Assembly (NCBI RefSeq): GCF_954871325.1
Contig: NC_088779.1
Location: 1,319,121 to 1,383,120, forward strand
From: Gordionus sp. m RMFG-2023
Lineage: Eukaryota > Nematomorpha > Gordioida > Chordodea > Parachordodidae
Direction: 5' to 3'
DNA length: 64,000 nt
Part shown: positions 50,011 through 62,590 of the stretch, one piece after another
Layout of the letters: each line of letters starts with the position of its first letter
How positions within the stretch are numbered: position 1 is the stretch's first letter
Program-made: the position numbers and the translations under genes
Notes under the pieces: generated by a model
Database searches by the model: none
What the model was told of the DNA's origin: nothing
What the model saw: the letters and a program-made list of their open reading frames with translations, nothing else

Positions 50011-53000
50011 GTGCGTGCTGAGGTCTGGTAGGTTCATGAATTATAAATTTTTACCAGATTTAGGGTGAAGGTTTGTTAAAATTCACAATTGTGTTTATAG
50101 CTAAAATGTATGTATTGTTCTGTAAAAAAATTTAAGTAGAATATCATAAAATTTATGATTATTAATAAATTTAAAATTTTCTATATGGAATAATTATCTA
50201 ATTTTGATTTTCTATCTTTAAATGAGTTTATTATATGTTGTCATGATATGAAAGCTTTGATTGCAAAGATGGTTTCATAATAGGATAATTAATCTATTTC
50301 ATTATTAATAGCATTATTGTATTGTGAGATTTGTGCTGGAGAGGGAGGAATACAGATAGTGAGTGGGACCAGAGAGTGTATACATGAACACTTAGATACA
50401 ATAGATCAGTATAATATGTCTCAATGACGGTAAGGGCCCTTATTTAACATTCCAGTTTGTGGTCGATTTGGGTAATTCTGTAATTTAGAATCTCAAATTT
50501 ATTTAATTGAAATTAGATCAGAGTGAATATAATGTTATTTTAAGTGGTATTTAACTGATTAATATATATTTAGCTTAATTACTTTTAACTTTTAAAAAAA
50601 AACAGCTGCTGGAAGGATGACATATATTTTAATTTTATATTCTGAAAATCATTATTTTTTTAAGTTTGCCTATTGAAAATTAAAATCAGATGGGTGCGAT
50701 TCATCCGGTGCAATAATTTTGAAAGAATAAATAGTACTGTATTTGTACTGGTATTTATTTTACTTAATCATGTTTATTTCTAGGTTTACTCGCATTTTAA
50801 TTTATAGAAAAATTATAATAGCCAATATAACCCTCCCATAATCAAAGTTTTTATTTAATCGGACATGTGCTTTTTACCACTCCTCTTACTTCCGATGTGC
50901 GCTTAAGTAAGGAGCTTTGCCTCTTGTGCCCACAGTTACCTGCGGCCTGCCTAATAAACGTGGATGGTCCTCTTAATTATTTCCCATCTTTTATACCAGT
51001 TTGATGTGCTTTTCATTAGAGAACCAAGCGTTGCTCTGTTGTATACATATCTCTGGTATATATATATGACGTTTAGGGCTAATGCACTTAATATTACGTA
51101 TCACATAATTTTACATTCTATTAAATTATATGAATTTATTTCTATTTATTGAAGAACCGTGTTACGGTAATCATTTATACTTTATTGAATATGTAGGGAA
51201 ATAAAAATAATAATCTCAAAATATGTCCAATTTTCTTATTGAATTACGATATTAATTCACCGCTTCAGGTCTCCGAAAGCTTTAATATTATTCATAATAA
51301 TATATTTCTTTAAAATGGAATAAATATATTGTCATACTAGCAAATAGTCCGTCAAATAATAATTAATAAGTCAAAAATTTTCTAACCAGATGAAAAATGC
51401 AGAATATTTATAGTTTATTTGATGCACGATTACTCATATATTTTCTATAAATTAGATTTAGGAATCAGAAATTTATCCTTATTTTTGGCTAAATGAAAAT
51501 ATAAAAAGTATTTATATTGTGTATGTAAAAGATGCTTTTTTGAGATGTGGATGAAACTATTATTTTTAACACTGAGAATGTATTTTAGTTATTTTATTAA
51601 AATTTTGATATAAAAATCAATAAAATTTAAAAATAAAGGGTTCTACATACCCACCTCTCACCAAGTTGGGTTCGAAGTAAAAGAGGCAGTGAAGCCGCAA
51701 TTCACTGCAGTTCATTAATTTAGTCCAACATCAAACGAGATAAATTTATTGTAAAACTTGCGAATTCCTTTAATTTAATTAAAAAGAATAATGTGACCGA
51801 TCCCTTCTTAAATACCTTCCCTTATCACAATTATAAACATCTCAGCTAAGACTCTTATTTCTTACTTAAGTTCAATGATTTATCATTAAATCTGTAGAGG
51901 GTATCAGCAACCCGAATTATTCACTTAGCATTCTCCTTTTTAAAATTTTTAAAAAATTTAATGTATTTGTCCTTTTTTAAATTTTTAATATATATAAATT
52001 TTTTTAAAAAATAAATAATGTTTAATAAAAAGAAATATTTTTTTTATTTATATATTGTTTAACATGAAATAAAATATAATATAATTTAAAATATAAAAGA
52101 AAATAAAATCAATAGGGGATAAAATGAAAATTTATAAAATTGTTTGGGTTATTTATATAATGAATTTAATTTTGTCACCTATATTTTTTTTAAAAAAAAT
52201 TTTAAGTTATTCTTAAGAGAGATAATGATTGGTATTTACAAATAATTAGTTAATTATAATTATTAATTTCTTTAACAACCAAATTCAAATTAATTAACAT
52301 TTAAAAATTTTTTCATATTTTATTTTATAAAAGTTATAATGCAAAAACTTTTTTTTGATAAAAAGTATAATACAGACTAATTTAAATCTGTCAGACTCAA
52401 ACAGACATTTTCTCAAATTCGGTTAGATTCCGATTTCTTATATTAGAATGATCAAGTCAAATGATTTTTATTCTTATAATATTCTTGTAATTTTATGTCA
52501 CATCATTAAAAGTCAACAGTTATAAGATTCGTATAATTATAAAAACTTATTTTTAACTAATTGAAAAAAAAAGTATTCACTTAACTATTTGTTCGACTAG
52601 TAAACCAGTGAAGAAATCATTAAATTGATAGAATCTCAAATAATACCGAGTCTTAAGACCAACTCTATAATACGACTGTGGAAATATGCTAGGCCCATAC
52701 AAGAAAAAGTCGAATCCATACTCCACTTGCAAAAAGGCTAAAACATTTAGTAATTAACTGCTGATGTAGTACCCTAGGCTATTCTCTACGTCATATGTTT
52801 ATGGTCTAACAAACATGGAAACTACCTATTATTTATTAGGTACTGTGATTATGACCTTTATATATTGTTCTTCAAATATATTTTTCTTTCGAAATTATCA
52901 TTTTGACCTGATTGATTGCATTAAATTTTATATTTATTGGTTCTTATTACATTATTAGATATTGGGCCAAGTTATATGGCATTAACAGATATTAATTTCA

Positions 53001-55980
53001 TAATTTACATTACATTAATCCTATAAATTTGCTAACATCCTCAGATATTAAGATTATATTTATTTATAAACAAGATAATATTAATATCTTTGGATGTGCA
53101 TTTCGATAACAATTATATACATAGGCTCCGACTTCATGAAGGTAGCGAGGCTCTCCATTTTAAATTATATTATTTCTGTATTTATATACTCTTTCGACTC
53201 TCTTCTCTTGCTTCACCAAAATATAAAACAGATGATTTATCATTAAATACTCATGAAAATCCACATCGCCTTCTATCTATGTTAGCATGAAAGACAGGGG
53301 ACAAATGTTCACGGAATAATTTCAAAAACAATATTGAAATACATAAAAAGTAAAGAATTGCATTGAAAAAATAATAAAAACTATTCATTATCTTGGAACA
53401 CATGGCTTTAAAATAGCATAAAGAAAAAGACAATGCAATAAAACTTATAGCTGAGGATAATTTTGTTAAAAGAAGGGTGGATTGTAGAAACTATAAGTAG
53501 ATATAACATGATAGAACTTTTCACCATGTCTTACGAACTGAAATAGACTTGTGAAATCTATAAAATCTGCTACATTCTACCCGATAATCCAAGTTGAAAC
53601 CTTGGATATATCTATAAAAGAAAACCGTTGGATATTGTCCGCTCATATTGAAAAATCTTGAGAAATCTATGTATATTATGCAAATCATATATTAAATTCT
53701 GCAGTATATATTCTAAACGCTGGCGTATGCTAATAATATAACTAAAATCAATAGAAAGAAATTATGAAATAATCATAAAATCTTCACTAGAAATTAGAAA
53801 TACATTTCGCGATGTTTGCTAAATGAACAAATTAATTAATCTATTACATAAAATAAAAGCATTTTGACAAATTTTTATTTCTTAAAAATGTTAATAATGT
53901 TATTTGAGAGAGTAGAAGTTTTAAAAGGTCTTCATCATATTTTCAAAAATGGTAAATATAAATTAGAAATTTTGATCAAAATTCATAATAACCAAGGTGA
54001 TTGTCTTGATAAATTTTGAAGAGAATTTAATTTTAAAGCCAAAGAAAATTAAATTTAGTGAAGCCTCTTTTAAAGATTCGAAAAAAGTTCGAATTTATTA
54101 CATCACCACTACGGGTTAGTTTATAAATGTTATAGATCATACAATTATTTGGACGTCATAACCTTTAAAATCAAAGTAAGAAAGAAAATTATTTCAAACT
54201 TTTCAGAGTATGTTTGTGAAATGTGTATTAATGGTACCCTAATTATATTTCTTTTTTTTATACGATATTTTATACAAACCGTTTTTATAATTTTATTCAT
54301 TTAAAACTGGTCCTAGTCAGTTTTCGAGATTGACCATTATATGAAATTAATATTATAAAAAAACCTATAGATTTTGTTATTGTTGTTGGATTGTAAAATG
54401 TTTACGATATATTGACCCTCTAAAATGAATTATGTGGATGAACATTTATACAATCTTTTTTTCTCCAATTTGATTTTTTTTGATTATAAATGTTTGTATG
54501 ATTACTTAAAATAATATTCTACTTTCTGTAAATTAATTCTATGACTAAAATTTATACCGTCAGGTCCCCCCTTCTCCGACAATTTCGGACCTTGGAACTC
54601 TATCGAACATGGTTGGACTTGAATGTCCAACTACAGTATCTGTGCTAAACGATTGTTTTTAAGACCAACACTTCGTAAATCTGACGTTTCTACCCTGAAA
54701 CAGTGACGGTTAAATCATATCGCAAATTTAAATGTTAATAAAGAAAATCAAAAAAACTTTTATATGCGATTATGAATATTTTTACAAATAAAAAATAATC
54801 ATATTATACCTTAAAAATATTAATATTTATTTTATAACCTCTACCTGAAGACAATTGTAGATACTACTTTCGATTCTCTCAATTTTCAGAAATCTAAAAT
54901 TTTTTTTTTATTTGATGTAGCATGTAAAGATTTAGGTAAAAAAAAATACAACACTATTATATTTACACATAATTTGTCATATTAATTTCTTTAATTTATA
55001 TTAAATAATTATTAAATTTTTATAATTTGTATATAAAACTTTACTTGATATTCATAAAACCTTTAATGATTTCAATCCTCCCTAACTTTTTTATTATTTG
55101 AATAAGTAAAAATATTCTTAAAAATTATCTAATTTTTATAAATTATTTTTTATAAAAAGAAACGTGTTTAGGTAATATCATTTATGAGAATTATATTTAT
55201 GATGATAAAAGTATAAATTGAATGTTATATGAATATATTTCTTCACAATTGTCCAAATAGAAGGATAATAGAAAGTTTTAAAATAATTTATATTAATATA
55301 TTTTTTTTAAAAAATAATTAATATAATGTACAATCAAATGGCCCATCAAAAAATGACGGATAAGTCAGAAATTTCCTCTTAATTTGAAGAGAGGTATTAG
55401 AATTTGTACTTTTTTGATGCGGGATTACTTATATACTTTATAAGGTATAATTGAGGAGAATAAGAACTTGTTTATATTATGGCGTAACAGATAGTATATA
55501 TTCAATGCACAAATTATCCTGGTATAATTAACCCTATTTTATAAATATTGATTTCATATAAAATAATATTATTTCATATAAAAAAATATTGTCACATTCA
55601 TAATAATTTTCAACTAATAGGATTTAAATTTAATTTTTTACATTCATTTCAAAAGTTAGTATTGGTAATCCAAAATACTAATTATGTAATATTAGTATTT
55701 TAATTTATATCCGCAGTTTAGCAAAATACTCTGGAATATAATTCATTACAAACCATAAAAATGCCAATTAATATAAGAGAAATTTTCCCCTCTTAAAAAA
55801 ACTTGGATATTCTCATGTATCATTTTAAGCTAATAAAGATTTTATCCTACACATTCCCACCTCCCTCTCCCTCAAAAATGTTTACATAATATTATAACTG
55901 TAAAATAAAAAAAAAATTTTTTAAATAAAAAAGACTAAGTGCAAACCCAAAATTATTATTTAAATGTAATATTGCCAAAG
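50011..55980. other. AT-rich stretch, little recognised
   Basis: No gene that I can support. GC-richer islands at 50.86-51.07 kb (CGATGTGCGCTTAAGTAAGG, CTGCGGCCTGCC), 51.64-51.73 kb, 52.6-52.76 kb and 54.56-54.72 kb carry no recognised domain. The last contains a hairpin GTTGGAC/GTCCAAC (54612-54631). At 50.69 kb CAGATGGGTGCGATTC resembles the left end of the 55993 insertion. A 66-codon plus frame at 53090-53290 ends in a coding-looking KYKTDDLSLNTHENPHRLL stretch but has no other support. Confidence 0.45.
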
Positions 55981-56902
55981 GTCTACAATCAGGTGGGTGC
56001 GCATAAATTTTTATAGAAATAGGGGGGGGGGGGGGTATAGGATGGGCTAATTCAATATTTTATATAGGAGTTACTTAAGAACATTTTATGTTTCAGAAAT
56101 TTATTAGGACTGATGTGGTTGACAATTTTTAGTACACAAATTAACAGATATAGTCATAAGCTAGAGATACTCCTCTAACTTAAGTAGTTAATGTTATTCC
56201 ATCTGGATGCTTGCTATCTAAGGTATTACGTCCTATCTAACATAGATTGAATAAGAGTAGTTGATAAGAAATGAATGAGAGTTTTTATTGCATGATGATG
56301 CTAATGCTTGCCTTTTGAGTATCTGCAATATAATAACTATTGTCCATAACTATGGACCTAGATCTTACATAAAATAAGATGTAGAGTGATTTTATTTGAA
56401 TTAAAATGGAGGCCAATTGAGGTCCTTAGTTCTTCTGAGAAAATATCATGAGGCCAGTGATAAAGTGTCGCAAGGCGTATTTAAACGTCTGTAGGCTAGT
56501 TAAAGAGGACGAGCCTACACCTATGAAATGCGGATTAATTTAATTAAATTATAGGTGGGAGTTAACTGATTTTGATTTAAATTATAATATTTCAAAATTA
56601 AAGTAAGCACTAGGTTTGAGATGTTGAAGCCTCTAATATCCATACGCCAAATCGGGAAAGTACGCACTGAAGGGTAAATCGTAACTGTCAATGGTTTTCG
56701 AGTTATTTAATGTAAAATTTCAAAATAATATGGTGAAAAATTTGGATAAATATAACTCCAAGGAAAATTTTAAATCGATATTAATTCAAAAAATAAATTA
56801 GCCATATTTGTTTGTTTTAGTAATAAATAAATGTAAAGTAAATTATATATGCAATAATACATTGCCCCACATCCCGCTGCGTTCGCGCATGTCTACAATC
56901 AG
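55981..56902. mobile_element. 898-bp insertion with 12-bp flanking direct repeat
   Basis: GTCTACAATCAG occurs at 55981-55992 and again at 56891-56902, bracketing 898 bases. The inserted left end is GTGGGTGCGCATAAAT, shortly followed by a 14-G tract (56022-56035). The right end is CCCCACATCCCGCTGCGTTC then GCGCAT. The reverse complement of the right end resembles the G-rich head at 4441. No terminal inverted repeats and no open frame. The long target-site duplication fits target-primed retrotransposition of a non-autonomous element, read from right to left. The family is not recognised. Confidence 0.6.
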
Positions 56903-57039
56903 TTATCCTAAAGATTTTAAATACAATTATCCCCAAACTTAGCCAAATCCTGGTCATGACTATACATTTAAAGTCAAATTTGAAAATTAATATGTTTTGT
57001 GCACTTTATTAACATAAATAAATTACAAATATATATAAG

Positions 57040-57375
57040 AAACTACCAGGCTCAGTGCTATCCCGGCATTACTAATTTTTTTAAATATATATATACCTAG
57101 GCCAAATCGGGTCTAAGATATTTTTTTTAAAAAAATAACATGGCCGGGCCTGCAAAACGTATTTAAAAAATACTCTGGCTGGGCCAAGTATTTTAAATCG
57201 CCATTATTATCTTTCTATTTCGCTTCGTAGAAAATATTTTGATAAAATCAAAAACCTGCTGGCCCGACCAGGGGACTTAAGCCCGGGCTATGCCCTTTGA
57301 TACAATAGACCAGGAAGAAATTGAATACTTTAAATATACCCATGCACGGACTAAAAAAAATTTTTTTAAATGCAC
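57040..57375. repeat. GGGC/GCCC-rich degenerate repeat
   Basis: Conspicuously GC-rich words in both senses (GGCCGGGCCTGC, CTGGCTGGGCCAAG, TGGCCCGACCAGGGGAC, TAAGCCCGGGCTATGCCC, GCGTCGGGC) are embedded in A/T runs. Degenerate repeats of this look are widespread in eukaryotes. I see no coding frame or clear ends. Confidence 0.55.
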
Positions 57376-58229
57376 GCGTCGGGCATAATATTTGTTTAAA
57401 AAAAAGTAATCAAATATAGTTTATGTTACCTGCCTTATAATATTCATTGTCTATTATTTTTTTATTAAATATATAATACTTTAATTATTTTCAAGTTAAT
57501 GGGCTTAAAGTTATAAGTAATTAACAATAAATATTAATTAATTATTTCTGAAAAAAATAATTATGAAAATCTTAATCCGTTTGTACATAATATGTCTATA
57601 TTTTAAATTTAGAGAAGAGGATCCAAAAAGCTAGTAAAATAGATTATCTTCTTTATATAATTATGTAAAAACTGCTTGTCAAGCCGTAAAAATAGAGCAC
57701 AAATTGTTGTTCATCTTTGTTACACAATAATAAGTCTTTAATTTAATAATCATTTATTTAATATTAGGATTGCTATTTCTCACACATTGAGGACTAAATT
57801 CCCTTTTATTTCTCAAATAAAATAGAGTAAAACCAATAATTATACTTTTATAAAAATTTTATACATTTGTAGAAATATTAATTTATTTAAAAATATTTAG
57901 TTAAATTTGGGAATAATTTTATATAAAATGTCGATGTGCGAAAATGTAACAAATAAACTTTTAATATAAATTATATTAAAAAATTTTAAAACCTTGTATT
58001 ATTTTATTATACATTTCATTTTGTCTTAAAGATTTATTATCCAAATAGACTTTCTTAGAATTGTTTATAAAGACCATTAACCAGTAATGCAGGTGTGAAA
58101 TTGTAAATCTTTGAACAAGGATAATGTACTATGAAAGGAAATTAAGGTTGTGGATATTATTGGAATAAAGATATGATCTCTGGAATTTTTATATATTTTG
58201 AAATTTTAAGCTATTACTCGAGAGTTTAG
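57376..58229. other. AT-rich stretch, nothing recognised
   Basis: No open frame, RNA gene or repeat boundary supported. Confidence 0.5.
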
Positions 58230-59413
58230 AGTTTGACAGGATAGGCCTAATAAATCTTTACTAGAATAAAACCAAACGTGAAATTGGCCCAAATTCTAGA
58301 TTTAAAAAGTCATAAAAGGTTATCATACAATTAAGGTGGACTACAATAGCGTGGGTAAGCTCATAGTTAGTGAGTTGGAGTTGAAAATTTTTAATAGGGA
58401 TAACTTCCAAAAATTAAAGCCCGGATTCACTAATTAAAGGATTAATGAAAGAACCTTTGATAGTATGCTAGATAATAGAGATTCAACGCCGCAAACTACA
58501 ACTGACGTATCCTAATCTTTCGACCTGTATGATTCAGGCCATGGGAAATTAACTACACCTGTCTTAAATAACAGGATAGCACCATCTAAGGTAAAGTCCT
58601 ATTTAAGTTGTGGGAATGATTGTGGATTTAGAAAAAGACAACTAGAAATTAAGCATCGAAAGCACCCCTTTTGGTAGGTAATTAAGTCGATTGATTTTCT
58701 TAGAATTTTTAGGTTAAAGATATTTTCTGTTAGATCTTTTATTACCTTTTGTTAAATGCTAAGAGGGATGGGAAATTTAAAAAATACGAGTTAAGCCCAG
58801 AGCATAAAGTATGCATTATGTTAAAAAACTTTTTAGAAGGAAGAATGATTTATTAGAGAGTAGCATGTCAAGAAAGTCTCCAAGCTTAAAGAGGACATCA
58901 AATGTAGAATAGGGGAAGAAACTGATTTTAGTGTATCTTGTTATAGAACCTAGATGTTAACTCCTCCTAAGAGTTTTTTTTTTTAATTGTCTTTTTGGTT
59001 GATTTTCATTTGAGGTTCACTAATTATTCCGTGTTCTATATACGAGACCTTGAATGAAAGTGTCATTCTGAAATAATGGTTTATATTATCTTATTAATTC
59101 CAAAACAAAATAAAAGGGTTCCTATGATATTAGTAGATCACCCTTTTATCCACTAGGCTGAAGGTATTTTTTTTTATAATTGTATTGCAAAAATTGGATA
59201 TTGATAACAATAATATAGAAATTTAATAGAGCATGGGTATAATGTGCTCACTAATTGCAATAAGTTACGGGAAAAGATATTGTAAATATTATCAAATTTA
59301 ATTTTAATAAGTGTTTCATTTGTGAGATTTCCCTCAAAGTGAAGACATATAATATGTTGAACCGCCTTACATCCGCCAATTACTCCATCCCCTAATTGAA
59401 TTAAGGTGATAAG
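58230..59413 (-). mobile_element. LINE copy 4: further decayed copy of the array LINE
   Basis: Follows copy 0 in order: TGCTAGATAATAGAGATTCAACG (58.47 kb, equal to 19.12 kb), GGTTAAAGATATTTTCTGTTAG (58.71 kb), TTGAGGTTCACTAATTATTCCG (59.02 kb, at the active-site box, now unrecognisable), and AAGTTACGGGAAAAGATATTG (59.26 kb). It ends in a block equal to 20.1 kb. About 1.2 kb, minus strand, dispersed from the main array by more than 20 kb. Too decayed to show a continuous frame. Confidence 0.7.
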
Positions 59414-59415
59414 TC

Positions 59416-59540
59416 AAGCCGACTTGATAAGTGGGCTCGCACTCAGGAGGTGACTCCGGTCAGCTGAAGAGTTGGTTCGAGTATAATTTTGATTTGAATT
59501 GTATTTATTTGTTATTTAGCCCTAATTCTCATGCGGATCT
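59416..59540. repeat. Short dispersed repeat, copy 1
   Basis: GAGTTGGTTCGAGTATAATT and GTATTTATTTGTTATTTAGC followed by CTAATTCTCA recur in similar order at 62494-62590. The segment abuts the truncated end of LINE copy 4. The B-box-like GGTTCGAGT is not accompanied by an A box, so no RNA gene is called. Confidence 0.45.
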
Positions 59541-62029
59541 GCACATATAGTTTTCAAACATTTTGATTTTAACAATTTTCTACTATCCATATAACAATTT
59601 TAAAAAATATACTTATTATTTTTATTGTTATTATAATAGATGAAAAAATTTTTGTAATAATCTCTGTTTATTATACCCGATAATAGGTCAGAAGTATCCT
59701 TGGGAAAAAATATTCAGAACAAAACGGCTTTACGCCTGGAAAAAGAAATACTTCTGGACAAGCCCTGACAAAAAAGACAACTGACAGAAATACCCAAATT
59801 TTAATAATTTTTTCAAATGTTAAGAAAAAGAGGAAAGTTTTAAAAATTTCTCTCACGTTTTATTATTCAAAAACAAATTTAATTAATGACAATGAACAGC
59901 CGTTGTGTATTTTTACAACAATTCTCATTATTGTAGTACTGGGGAAATATAAAGACATCGGTTATTTGTATTGCTAAGTAGTTTTTGGCAAGATCTGTTT
60001 CAGGCTATCTAAGTATAATAATAGATTTAACGTTATTACAGAAAAATTATGCCCATTTCTCCTCTGCTTTTGGATGAGCATAAAAATCTGCTCAAACAAG
60101 ATCGTACTTTTAAATTCTTCTGATGGTCTTTGTTCCAATGTGATATAAGGTTTATAAATTTATATAAATACAATTATTAAAATTAAATTTTATTTATAAA
60201 TACTCTAAAATAGATTTAGTAAAAAAATATCTGATGCATTTATAAATACAATAATTGTACAACATTTGAAAATTTGAAATGACAATTTTATAACAATAGA
60301 GCCGCAAAATTAATATCAATTTTTGTAGAAAGAACATAGCTATAGCAATAATTTAGTTAATCTAAACTAATAAAAAATTCTTTTATCGCAATTGCATATT
60401 AACAGTATGTAGTAGAATTCCATTATATAAAATGTGTCTATATGTTTCGGATCCATTTTCGAAAGTTTTTGGAAAATATTTGGACAACTTTTATAAATTT
60501 TTATTCGAATATACTGTTTTTAGAGGTTTTTTATAACATTTTAAAATTCTATCAATATCGGCTATTAACGATAACCATCTGATAAGGAATATACCTTAAA
60601 AAATTATTCGTTATCCGATATTCGATTTGATTTTATTCGATTCTATTCGTATTTTATGAATAACGAATTTATTCAATTCTAAAATTCGAATCCAATGCGA
60701 AAAAGAAAAAAAATATATTATTCATCTAATAATTTTTTTTTATCTAATATTCTATAGAATTATTGAATATTATTAAATAGTTTATTTACAAAAAAAATTC
60801 AGGAAACAGAAACATTAATAATATCTTTATTTCAATGATTAAAGACTTATCATACAAAACATGAAATGACAAAAATAGATAATTTTGACTTCATTTTTTT
60901 TTCACAACTAATATAATAATGTTTTGGAAGTAAATATTTTATGTAAGTTATATTTATAAATCCAGCTTAAAAAAAATACATATTTTCGTAACCTGGAGTT
61001 ACCATATTTTTATTACCATAGGAAAAAATATATATAAAAATTTATAAATTTATTATACATCTAAAATTCGCACATTCGAATTATTAAATCAGGGATATAA
61101 AATAAATATTCGTAAAACTCACTGGCTGATACATGACAAATGCCAAAAATAAATTAAGGTAATTATTTACAATGCATAAATAATAAATACATTGATGAAA
61201 TCTCCATAGTGACCACACAGACGTGTTATGAGTTTAGAAAAAAAATTTGAAATTGATTTGAATGTTATAATAAGTCTAATATGAACCTTTTAAGGTCGAA
61301 CTTATGAAGGATTTAACTGAGATGAAGACCTTTTGATGTTTTAATTTCTATTTTTATAGTCACAATTTTTCTCATTTGTAATTTAATTTATATTTCACAT
61401 CTTAGTAAAGAGAAAGGAAAATAGACGTAAATAAAACTATTATATATTTTATATTTTGAAACTGGGAATCAAACTAAACAAGGCCATTTGTCACTAAAAA
61501 TAAATTTTATAACCCTATAATAAAAATCAACATTTCTTCATTAGGCGGTTTTATCAGGAGATTATTATCTCCATGTAACCCTAATTATATCTTTTTCTAG
61601 GGCGACTATGATTCTGGTGCATGAAAGAATTATGATATTTATAAATTATATATGTTTATTGAGGGAAATGCGAATCTATCAAATTTTTCTTTGTTTTTAG
61701 CAAATAATGATTTTAGATAAAAAAGGAAAAAAATAATATGCATAGATGATTTATATTTTATTCAAGTTGAGGGAAAAATATAATAACTAATCTACCACAC
61801 GCTCTAGTTATAATGTTACATAAATTAAGAATAAATAATTTATATTTCTAAGAAAGGTAACAAAATCTCATAAGCTCAAATGGTTTTAAAATCTTAACAT
61901 ATATGTGGCTCATTATTTCTGAAGTATATAGAAATGCGTTTTATACCACACGGGTTATACTTTGCCATGCCTAATACCTATTGTGGTTAATTAGTTAGAA
62001 TTACAATTCCACTACCCTGGTTTTTGGTT
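59541..62029. other. AT-rich stretch, little recognised
   Basis: A degenerate ATTCG-rich patch with weak inverted symmetry lies at 60610-60705 (ATTCGTATTTTATGAATAACGAAT). The 61-residue minus frame at 59671-59856 has no recognised content. Otherwise nothing. Confidence 0.45.
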
Positions 62030-62150
62030 TAAAATAAATGAACCAGAACCAACCCAACCAAATGGGTAGACCTAGTGGACCAAATCCATAGAACCGAGCA
62101 CCGATCTGAGCACCACCCGAGTCGACCCGAGCACCAACTCAAAACCAAGT
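62030..62150. repeat. Low-complexity ACCCGAG/CAACC-rich patch
   Basis: Repeated words AACCAGAACCAACCCAACC, ACCGAGCACC, ACCCGAGTCGACCCGAGCACC. Degenerate simple repeat with unknown origin. Confidence 0.55.
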
Positions 62151-62493
62151 TATTATATTATTTTATTGTGAATATTTTACTCAATTATATTTTTATGCAT
62201 AGAGGACGAATATTTCAATATTAGCATAGAAATAACCAGATTCCTTTTTTAAAAAAATCTTATAATCTTAAAATTAAAATTTAGGAGATGAGTAATTCAA
62301 TTCCATATTAATTAAATAAAATTGATATCGAATTTGAAATGATTATCTTCTAAGGGAGAAATATTTATTATAAGAATTTATCGATTTTTAGATATGTGAT
62401 TCATATATTATCAAAAAAATGAGGGTATTATATGTTTATTTAATTAATAACTTCTGGGATCTGCACTAAAGTTGTAAAAATTGGTCATTAGTC

Positions 62494-62590
62494 ATCTCAG
62501 GAGTTGGCTCGAGTTGCCCCAAGTTGGCTCGATTTTTATTATGAGCCGAAATGTATTTATTTGTTGTTTAACTCCAATTCGCTAAAGGAT
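62494..62590. repeat. Short dispersed repeat, copy 2
   Basis: GAGTTGGCTCGAGTTGCC, an internal second AAGTTGGCTCGA, then GTATTTATTTGTTGTTTAAC and TCCAATTCGC match 59468-59537 in order. Ends not defined. Confidence 0.45.

Noticed and set aside
50964-51152. 62-codon hydrophobic plus frame
   Set aside because: Composition-driven frame in AT-rich DNA, with no motif, splice context or paralogue in the window.
53090-53290. 66-codon plus frame with a coding-looking C-terminal half
   Set aside because: No recognisable domain, and the upstream half looks like a pyrimidine-rich intron end. Too weak to call without transcripts.
59440-59480. tRNA-like B box GGTTCGAGT
   Set aside because: No A box or cloverleaf around it, and the segment is part of a short dispersed repeat.
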